Assembly: GCF_902859745.1 (NCBI RefSeq)
Contig: NZ_CADIJW010000054.1
Location: 1-35,647, forward strand
Length of the DNA stretch: 35,647 nucleotides
Direction: 5' to 3'
Origin: Achromobacter dolens
GTDB lineage: Bacteria > Pseudomonadota > Gammaproteobacteria > Burkholderiales > Burkholderiaceae_B
The position numbers were made by a program, and so were the translations under genes. Positions 30,227 through 35,647 of this stretch are shown here, in pieces. The stretch's first letter is position 1. Each line of letters begins with the position of its first letter. The notes beneath the pieces were generated by a model. That model saw only the letters and a program-made list of their open reading frames with translations. It made no database searches and was not told the origin of the DNA.

Positions 30227-32731
30227 TCATTGGCAGGGCAGCGGCTGCGGGCCCTGGGCCAGCGCCGCGGGCGCGGGCAGGGTCAGGTGGCATTCCTTTT
30301 CGCCAGCCCAGGTCACGGTGAGCGCGTCGCGGTCTTCCGCGGTCACGCCGCTCAGATAGACCAGCCCCTCGTCGCCCACCATGCCGGCCGTCATGCCGGA
30401 ACGGGAGGACAGCACCAGGGCGCCCAGCGGCGGGGCGTTGCCGTCGCTCAACCGGACATGGCCCAGCACCTGCTCGCCCTGGCTGGCGCGGATGCGGGAG
30501 TAGCCGATGGCGCCCTCGGTCAACACCTGGCTGATGATCGAGTCGGCCACGTCGACGTCGTCGGGCAGGGCGTTCACGTCCACCGCGACGTTGCTTTCGC
30601 GGTAGCTCGACACGTTGTTGACCACGGCGATGCCAAAGCGATTGGTAACGCCGTTGCCGTAGTCCACCGGCACGCCAGTGATCCCGTCGGTGTCGACCAC
30701 CAGGCGCGGTTCGTTGCCGGCGGCCGGCTGGCCGAATGCCGCGCCCGCGGCCGTGGCCGTCATCGAGCCATACCAGCTCAGGCCGACGTTGCGGTATTGG
30801 CCGGGCTGCACGGTGAAGTCGGCGCTGGCTCGGCCATAGGGCGTGCGGCTCTGGATGCTGCCGCTCATGCTCTGGCGCCGCGAGTCGTAGTAGCGTTCGT
30901 CGCTCGCGTTCAGGTTCCAGGTGGTGTTCGGATGGCTGAAGTCGGTGTAGCCGACCGTGTGCTGTATCAGGCTGTCGCCGCTGCGCTGGTAGCCATAGCT
31001 GAACTGGCGGTTGTCGCCTATCGGGATGCTGATCGTGGCGTAGATCTGGTTCTCGGCCTGGCCATAGAAGCTCTGGGTACGGGCCAGCGACAGTGACATG
31101 TTGATGTTGCGCAGCGGCCCGATGTTGGCGTTCTTGCTGAGCGTGATCATGTAGTGGTTGTTGGTCGCCGAGTCGTTCCAGTAGTTCAGCCGGCTCAGCG
31201 ACAGCGACACGCTCATGTCCAGCGGCTGGATGTGCTGGCTGTATGCCACCGTGTAGCTCTGCTTCTCGTCGCGGAAGAATTCGTCGCGCAGCACCGAGCG
31301 CATGACGTATTCGGGCAGCGACAGGAAGTGCCGGCCGGAGAATCGGTAGCCCATGAAGGCGATGGTGCTGCCCAGGCCATCGAAGGTCTTGGCGTAGTTG
31401 ACCCGGTAGCTGTAGCCGGTGCGGCGCGGGGCATGGGCGAACGGCAGCCGGGCGTCCGAGCGCGTCACGTCCGCCGACAGGGCGCCCAGCCGGCCCAAGT
31501 TCTGGCCGGCGCCCAGCGCCAGCGCCCGGTATCCGTCCTGGGTGGCAACGAAGCCGCCATACAGCGAGGTATCGTTGAACGCGCCCCAGGTGGCTTCGGC
31601 CGTCATGAAGCCGGGCCTGACCACGTGGTTGTTGGCGCGGCCGCCGAACAGCGGCCGTCCGGCCGAAACCTGGTAGCGCAGGTTGCCCTTGCGCGTCATG
31701 AACGGCACGCTCGCCGTCGTGATCTGCCACGTACGGGTGCTGCCGTCGCTCTCCGTCAAGGTGACGTCCAGATTGCCGCTGATGTTCTGGTTCAGCGCCG
31801 GCAGGACGAAGGGGCCGGGCGACACTCGGGTCTGGTAGAGCAGGCGGCCGCTCTGGCTGACGGTCACTTGCGCGTTGCTGTTGGCAATGCCGGTCACCTG
31901 CGGCGCATAGCCCTGCAGCGATGGCGGCAGCATGCGCTCGTCGCTGGCCAGGGTGACGCCGGCGAAGCGGATCGGATCGAACAGGGAGGACGACAGGTAG
32001 GTCTGGCCCAGCGTCAGCTTCGATTCCCATTGCGGCAGCGGCCGGAACAGGTAGGTCTGCGGCAGGATGGCGTTGGTTTGCGACTTGCCGTGACTGTCGT
32101 GGCGGCTGTACTGGTAGTCGCTGCGCAGGCGCCAAGCGCCCAGGTTCAGGCCGGCGGTGCCGTACAGGGTGTAGCTGGACGAGTTGCTGCCCTGCTGCGC
32201 CATATAGCGGTTGGCCAGCAGGTTGTAGTCGAGGATCACGCCGTTCACGCCCGTGCTCCAGCGCGCCGGCGGCACCCAGTCCGGGTCCTGGTAGCGCAAC
32301 CAGGCCTGCGGCACCGTCACGGTCAGCGACTGGCTGTCCGGGCTGTAGGCGACCTTGCTGTCAGGGGTGTCGAGGTCGACGCAGGGGCCGGCGTCGCTGT
32401 TGACATTGGCGAGCCGCGCCGCGGCGTCGTCCTTGAGGGCCAGCATCTCGAGCATTGCCGGAGTGACACAGAACACCGTGCCGTCGTCTATCACCGGCAC
32501 CGCCTTGACCTGGTACTGGGCCTGGAGCAGGCGCTGGTTCAGGTAGAAGTCGACCAGGTAGGTGCCTGGCGCCACGTAGCCGTCGCGGCTGAAAGTGGAC
32601 AGGTCGACGTTGCGCTTGTCCTTGGTGTTCAGAAAGCCACTGCTGAACTCCGTGGCGTGCGCCGACAGCACATAGGTACTGATTGCCATGATGGATGCCA
32701 AGCGGGCCAGGGTCATGATGTTTTTTGCCAT
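30227..32731 (-). CDS. Outer-membrane fimbrial usher
   Basis: The 834-residue protein has the normal length of PapC/FimD-type ushers. A signal peptide of about 26 residues precedes the N-terminal chaperone-binding domain (FSSGFLNTKDKRNVDLSTFS). The 24-strand barrel with plug follows (TYLSSSLFDPIRFAGVTLAS, YGTAGLNLGAWRLRSDYQYS). The C-terminal domains contain the cysteine pair in KECHL and the final LPCQ. It assembles and secretes the pilus. The ATG at 32731 starts a clear signal sequence; the open frame to 32833 is Arg-rich and overlaps the upstream hairpin, so it was rejected. It is second in the operon, before its chaperone. Confidence 0.94.
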   Translation of the reverse strand: MAKNIMTLARLASIMAISTYVLSAHATEFSSGFLNTKDKRNVDLSTFSRDGYVAPGTYLVDFYLNQRLLQAQYQVKAVPVIDDGTVFCVTPAMLEMLALKDDAAARLANVNSDAGPCVDLDTPDSKVAYSPDSQSLTVTVPQAWLRYQDPDWVPPARWSTGVNGVILDYNLLANRYMAQQGSNSSSYTLYGTAGLNLGAWRLRSDYQYSRHDSHGKSQTNAILPQTYLFRPLPQWESKLTLGQTYLSSSLFDPIRFAGVTLASDERMLPPSLQGYAPQVTGIANSNAQVTVSQSGRLLYQTRVSPGPFVLPALNQNISGNLDVTLTESDGSTRTWQITTASVPFMTRKGNLRYQVSAGRPLFGGRANNHVVRPGFMTAEATWGAFNDTSLYGGFVATQDGYRALALGAGQNLGRLGALSADVTRSDARLPFAHAPRRTGYSYRVNYAKTFDGLGSTIAFMGYRFSGRHFLSLPEYVMRSVLRDEFFRDEKQSYTVAYSQHIQPLDMSVSLSLSRLNYWNDSATNNHYMITLSKNANIGPLRNINMSLSLARTQSFYGQAENQIYATISIPIGDNRQFSYGYQRSGDSLIQHTVGYTDFSHPNTTWNLNASDERYYDSRRQSMSGSIQSRTPYGRASADFTVQPGQYRNVGLSWYGSMTATAAGAAFGQPAAGNEPRLVVDTDGITGVPVDYGNGVTNRFGIAVVNNVSSYRESNVAVDVNALPDDVDVADSIISQVLTEGAIGYSRIRASQGEQVLGHVRLSDGNAPPLGALVLSSRSGMTAGMVGDEGLVYLSGVTAEDRDALTVTWAGEKECHLTLPAPAALAQGPQPLPCQ

Positions 32732-32821
32732 ATTCCGGCGTGAGAGACTGCCGGAAAACCTCGGCGTCGATGTGGCGCCGCATCGCGGCCACCTCGGTAC
32801 GGAAAGCGCGCGTCGGAAATC

Positions 32822-32843
32822 CCCCGCCGCCATGGCGGCGGGG
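32822..32843 (-). promoter_or_regulatory. GC hairpin between first subunit and usher
   Basis: CCCCGCCGCC (32822-32831) and GGCGGCGGGG (32834-32843) form a ten-pair palindrome in the 145-base gap after the major subunit gene. No U-run follows on the minus strand. Such a hairpin would protect the subunit mRNA and limit read-through into the usher, giving the excess of pilin over usher that assembly needs. Confidence 0.6.
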
Positions 32844-32876
32844 TTCCGTACGCACGGAATGGCGGCGTTTGGCCGC

Positions 32877-33455
32877 TTAGAAATACGTCAGCGTGTAGGT
32901 GACCGAGCTGCTCACCGTACCGGCCGTGACGCCGGTGGCGGCGGTCGATGCCAGCCGGGCGAAGAAGTTCAGCACGTTGGTGTTGCCCGCCGTGAGTTGT
33001 TGGGCCGTGGCCGACGTAGGGGCGGTGTTGAAGTTGACCGCGGTGGCGTTGTCCTTGCCCAGGATCTGGACCGCGACGTTGGCGGCGTTGCCCGTGTTCG
33101 TGAGCATGCCCTTGGTCGCGTCGGACGCGGTGCCGGCGAAAGACACGCCGACCTTGGAAAGCTTGCCGTTCGCGTTGGCGCCTGCGCCGGTATCCGCTTC
33201 GAACGAGCAACCCGTCAGGTGGATGGTGATCGGCACCGAAGCGGAGAACTTGCCGGCTCCGACCAGGTCCTTGCGGGAGATCTGGCCCAGGTCGATGTTC
33301 AGGGCGGAGTCGGCGGCCGAGATGCTGCACGGCGCTTCGATGATCGAGCCGGTGAAAGTGATGGTGCCTTGACCGAATTCACCGGCGGCGAATGCCGCGA
33401 CCGGACCCAGCAGGGCGGCGGTGGTTGCAGTGGCGAGGAGCGTCTTCTTAAGCAT
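32877..33455 (-). CDS. Major fimbrial subunit, type 1 family
   Basis: The 192-residue pilin has a signal peptide cut after AFA (about residue 23). A GQGTITFTGSIIEAPCSISA strand begins the mature domain, the disulfide cysteines are in APCSISAADS and LTGCSFEADTG, and the C-terminal donor strand is SVTYTLTYF. It is the first gene of the operon with the longest leader and is followed by a strong hairpin, so it is probably the most abundant product. AAGGAC lies seven bases before the ATG. Its paralogue ends the operon at 28755. Similar small pilins occur in Bordetella and Achromobacter fimbriae. Confidence 0.93.
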   Translation of the reverse strand: MLKKTLLATATTAALLGPVAAFAAGEFGQGTITFTGSIIEAPCSISAADSALNIDLGQISRKDLVGAGKFSASVPITIHLTGCSFEADTGAGANANGKLSKVGVSFAGTASDATKGMLTNTGNAANVAVQILGKDNATAVNFNTAPTSATAQQLTAGNTNVLNFFARLASTAATGVTAGTVSSSVTYTLTYF

Positions 33456-33488
33456 GGATAGTCCTTATTGATATCCGAGGGAGCTAGC

Positions 33489-33508
33489 CTGCGCGGTTGG
33501 CCGCGCAG
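33489..33508 (-). promoter_or_regulatory. Hairpin in the leader of the fimbrial operon
   Basis: CTGCGCGG (33489-33496), a TTGG loop and CCGCGCAG (33501-33508) form a perfect eight-pair stem 34 bases before the major subunit ATG. On the minus strand a T6 run lies just upstream of it. It is likely to be within the mRNA leader and could stabilise the transcript or control translation. A second small stem, CGGCG/CGCCG followed by T6, lies at 33550-33568 on the plus strand. Confidence 0.5.
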
Positions 33509-33742
33509 AGGTTGAAAAAACGGATAGGCCGGGCTCGGAAATGATGGGTCGGCGTGGCGCCGTTTTTTCATCAGCCCGAATGAGAAGCTATTGCGTTCGC
33601 ATGAGATGTCGAGGCGTTAGTTCAAGAGGCCTGGCCGCGCTGAGGCGCCAGGCGTGCGGAGGAATATGTGATGTTCCCGTCATGGACGGAATCTTGCATA
33701 GCGCGGATTATCTGAGCATTAACTCGCGTCAGATATCGAGAG

Positions 33743-33844
33743 GGGGCGTCGGAGCGCCCCGATGGGCGTCCGTCAGGACGCCCTCGGAGGACGCCCATGA
33801 GGGGCGTCCGGCAGGATCGGCGGGAAGGAAAGGCGGGAAGGAAA
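33743..33844. repeat. Interlocking GGGCGTCC / GGACGCCC repeats and a 13-bp tandem repeat
   Basis: GGGCGTCC occurs at 33764 and 33802 and its complement GGACGCCC at 33776 and 33789. The four copies can pair as two adjacent hairpins or as one larger alternative stem (33764 with 33789). A further GGGGCG/CGCCCC stem lies at 33743-33760. Next to them the 13-base unit GGCGGGAAGGAAA is repeated exactly in tandem (33819-33831, 33832-33844). All lie in the 408-base gap between the TauE gene and the fimbrial operon. Confidence 0.8.
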
Positions 33845-33863
33845 GGCCGAAAGGAGGAGCGGC

Positions 33864-34661
33864 TCAGGCGCGCCAGGCGAGCACGGCGGCGACCGCCACG
33901 CAGACCGCCGCGAATACCCGTTGCAGCACCGCTTGCGGCACGCGCGGCGCCAGCGCGCGGCCGGCCGTCATGCCGGCGATGGCCGCGGCCACGAAGGCCC
34001 ATTGCGCGGTCGACAGCGTCAGTCCGTGCAGCAGGGCGGAACTGACCGTGGCGGCCGATACCAGCGCGATCACCATGAGCGAGGTCGAGACGATGCTGAT
34101 CATGCGCGCGTCGCTGAAGTGTGTCATCGCCGGAACGATGATGAAGCCGCCGCCGACCCCGAGCATACCGGTGCACAGGCCGGATACGGCGCCGATGCCG
34201 CCCAGCGTGACGGCGGTCAGGCGGTTCCAGACGAAGCGGCCGGTTTCGGGCGAGAGCCGGCAGGCCTTGCGCGGGGCGTCGGCCGCGCCCGGGGCCGGCG
34301 CGCGGCCGCGCGATTGCTGCACCATGCGGGCGGCCACCAGCAGCATCACCGCTGCAAAAGTCAGACTAAGCCAATGCGCCGGCAAGCGCCGCGCCAGCGA
34401 CAATCCCAGCGGTGCGGTCAGTGCGCCCACCGCGGCCATCAACATGGCGGCCTTGTAGCGCACCAGCCCGCGCATCAGGCCCTGCAGGGCGCCGACCGCC
34501 GACGCGATGCCCACGGCGATCAGCGCCACCGGCGCCGCCTGCGTCAGCGTCAGGCCCAGGCCGAACATCAGTGCGGGCACGGCCAGAATGCCGCCGCCGG
34601 CGCCGGTCAGGCCGAGGGAGACGCCGATGCACAGCCCGAGCAGGGTCGCGGTCACCATCAT
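33864..34661 (-). CDS. TauE/SafE-family membrane permease
   Basis: The 265-residue inner-membrane protein has two repeats of about four helices. Each is headed by the Gly-rich signature of the family: GVSLGLTGAGGGILAVPALM near the N-terminus and GLCTGMLGVGGGFIIVPAMT near residue 160. A cytoplasmic loop near 115-140 is Ala/Pro/Arg-rich. Members move sulfite, sulfoacetate or other small organosulfur anions, but many are unassigned. It is divergent from the response-regulator gene with only 66 AT-rich bases between, which suggests control by that two-component system. Two consecutive ATG codons begin the frame with no clear ribosome binding site. Confidence 0.9.
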   Translation of the reverse strand: MMVTATLLGLCIGVSLGLTGAGGGILAVPALMFGLGLTLTQAAPVALIAVGIASAVGALQGLMRGLVRYKAAMLMAAVGALTAPLGLSLARRLPAHWLSLTFAAVMLLVAARMVQQSRGRAPAPGAADAPRKACRLSPETGRFVWNRLTAVTLGGIGAVSGLCTGMLGVGGGFIIVPAMTHFSDARMISIVSTSLMVIALVSAATVSSALLHGLTLSTAQWAFVAAAIAGMTAGRALAPRVPQAVLQRVFAAVCVAVAAVLAWRA

Positions 34662-34680
34662 TAATTACTTTTAGAAATTA

Positions 34681-34705
34681 ACTTATTACTTCAAATAAGT
34701 ATAAC
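34681..34705. promoter_or_regulatory. AT-rich palindrome in the divergent TauE / regulator spacer
   Basis: ACTTATT (34681-34687) and AATAAGT (34694-34700) form a perfect inverted repeat with six bases between, directly before TATAAC (34700-34705), a fair -10 for the regulator gene. The 66-base spacer is strikingly AT-rich for this genome. It is the likely shared promoter and binding site of the OmpR-type regulator. Confidence 0.6.
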
Positions 34706-34727
34706 GTGCCGGGATGGGGTTTCTGCC

Positions 34728-35393
34728 ATGCGGATTTTGTTGGTCGAGGATGACGCCTCCATCGCGCTGGCCATCCAGGCGGGCCTGGGGTTGCAAGGGT
34801 TCGTGGTGGACGTGGTCGGCAACCTGCGGCAGGCCGACCTGGCGGTGCAGACGTCGCATTTCGGCGCCTGCGTGCTGGATCTCGGGCTGCCCGATGGCGA
34901 CGGCATGGGGCTGCTGGCGCGATGGCGCGCGCGCCGCCTGAACCTGCCGGTGCTGGTGCTGACGGCCCGCTCGGCGGTGCCGCAGCGGGTCGACGCGCTG
35001 CGCGCCGGCGCCGACGACTACGTCCTCAAGCCGTTCGACCTCGACGAACTGGGCGCGCGCCTGCAGGCGCTGATGCGGCGGACCGCCGGGCACACCACCG
35101 ATCGCATCGAGCACGGCCGCCTGACGCTGTTCGTGTCGCGCGGCGAAGTGCTGCTGGACGGCAAGCGCATCGCGTTGCAGCGGCGCGAGCTGACGCTGCT
35201 CAGTACGCTGTTGCAGCATCCCGGGCAGATCCTCACCATGGATCAGTTGCGCGACAGCCTGTACGGCTTCGATGACCGGGTCGAGAGCAACGCCGTCAAC
35301 GTCCACATCCACAAGCTGCGCCGCAAGCTCGGCGCCGACCTGATCGAGACCGTGCGCGGCTGGGGCTACCGGCTGGGGATGCCGGCGCCGTGA
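34728..35393 (+). CDS. OmpR/PhoB-type response regulator
   Basis: The 221-residue protein has an intact receiver (acidic Glu7-Asp8-Asp9, phosphoacceptor Asp51 in LDLGLPDGDGMG, Thr in VLTARS, Lys in VLKPFD). A winged-helix output domain follows (about 125-218, with RRELTLLSTLLQHPGQILT and NAVNVHIHKLRRKLG). Closest by appearance are QseB/PmrA/TctD-like regulators. Its GTGA overlap with the kinase gene shows a two-component operon. Targets probably include the divergent TauE permease gene through the palindrome at 34681. Confidence 0.95.
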   Translation: MRILLVEDDASIALAIQAGLGLQGFVVDVVGNLRQADLAVQTSHFGACVLDLGLPDGDGMGLLARWRARRLNLPVLVLTARSAVPQRVDALRAGADDYVLKPFDLDELGARLQALMRRTAGHTTDRIEHGRLTLFVSRGEVLLDGKRIALQRRELTLLSTLLQHPGQILTMDQLRDSLYGFDDRVESNAVNVHIHKLRRKLGADLIETVRGWGYRLGMPAP

Positions 35394-35647
35394 GTCTGCG
35401 CACGCGCCTGTCGATGTTGCTCGGCGTCGTCTGGCTGGTGGTCGGCGGCGCCGTCACGCTGTGGATGTTCGAGCACGCCAGCGCCCAACTGGACGCGGCG
35501 CTGGACTCCCGGCTGGCGGCGTCGGCGGCGATGGTGACGCGGCTGGTGACGCAATGGCCGCGCGACGCGGCGGTCGGCCTGCCGGACATGGCCGCCGCCA
35601 GCGGCGCGCCGGCGCGCGGCGGCATCGCGTGCGAGGTCGGCGCCTTC
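35390..35647 (+). CDS. Sensor histidine kinase, N-terminal part (runs off the right edge)
   Basis: The frame starts with GTG at 35390, overlapping the regulator stop, and is open to the end of the window (86 residues). It reads SLRTRLSMLLGVVWLVVGGA, then VTLWMFEHASAQLDAALDSR. This is a membrane helix at about 7-25 followed by the periplasmic start of a sensor domain, as in QseC/TctE-type kinases. The second helix, HAMP, His-box and ATPase domains lie beyond the window. The partner is the regulator just upstream. Confidence 0.88.
   Translation, partial: MSLRTRLSMLLGVVWLVVGGAVTLWMFEHASAQLDAALDSRLAASAAMVTRLVTQWPRDAAVGLPDMAAASGAPARGGIACEVGAF

Noticed and set aside
31154-32743. A 529-residue plus-strand open frame
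   Set aside because: It is antisense to the usher gene and has no recognisable domain or ribosome binding site.
33819-33844. Tandem 13-bp units as a possible CRISPR or iteron array
   Set aside because: There are only two full units, without spacers and without cas or replication genes.
33456-33863. Poly-C phase-variation tract or BvgA-type heptads as in Bordetella fim promoters
   Set aside because: No long C run occurs. The repeated TTTCCTT on the minus strand belongs to the 13-bp tandem repeat some 365 bases from the gene and lacks an inverted heptad arrangement.

Overview
The window looks like chromosome of a high-GC betaproteobacterium of the family Alcaligenaceae (Bordetella/Achromobacter type). 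The clues are the strong G/C third-position bias, a Bug-family periplasmic receptor, a D-aminoacylase and an N-carbamoyl-D-amino-acid amidohydrolase resembling known enzymes of this group, and a flagellin and fimbrial operon of the type seen there. No rRNA gene, complete tRNA or CRISPR array is visible. The genus is an inference from remembered protein families, not from a search.

Region 1 (1-3266) is the right-hand end of a prophage. It opens with the end of an IS3-type insertion sequence that truncated a phage gene exactly at base 110/111. A compact lysis cassette follows (small membrane protein, GH108 endolysin, three-TM holin-like protein), then a cargo gene with a GCT repeat and a RelE/HigB-type toxin with its HigA-type antitoxin. 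The prophage ends in a 50-base copy of the 3' half of tRNA-His, which is the likely attachment site.

Region 2 (3267-5699) is host DNA: an alpha/beta hydrolase divergent from a CGNR zinc-finger regulator, with repeated GTAAC/GTTAC motifs between them, and a small VOC-fold protein.

Region 3 (5750-19824) is a large catabolic block. A minus-strand operon encodes a polyamine-type ABC importer (receptor, fused permease, ATPase), PxpB, PxpC, a GntR/FCD regulator and an NAD(P)-dependent 2-hydroxyacid dehydrogenase, mostly joined by ATGA overlaps. PxpA lies divergently, and a perfect 23-bp palindrome sits in the shared promoter. Beside it, a LysR regulator diverges from a plus-strand operon with N-carbamoyl-D-amino-acid amidohydrolase, a PLP-dependent dehydratase, a Bug receptor and an N-acyl-D-amino-acid deacylase. 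Together these genes suggest uptake and breakdown of lactams, hydantoins or ureides and blocked D-amino acids. A LysE-type exporter follows on the opposite strand.

Region 4 (20545-28706) concerns motility and the envelope: a 606-residue flagellin with a divergent middle, a winged-helix response regulator lacking the phosphoacceptor aspartate, a lipoprotein of unknown role, an MFS transporter, a methyl-accepting chemotaxis protein and a small membrane protein.

Region 5 (28755-33455, minus strand) is a chaperone-usher fimbrial operon in the order subunit, usher, chaperone, subunit, with no large tip-adhesin gene. Upstream are an unusual set of interlocking inverted repeats, a TauE/SafE permease, and a divergent OmpR-type regulator with the start of its sensor kinase, which runs off the window.
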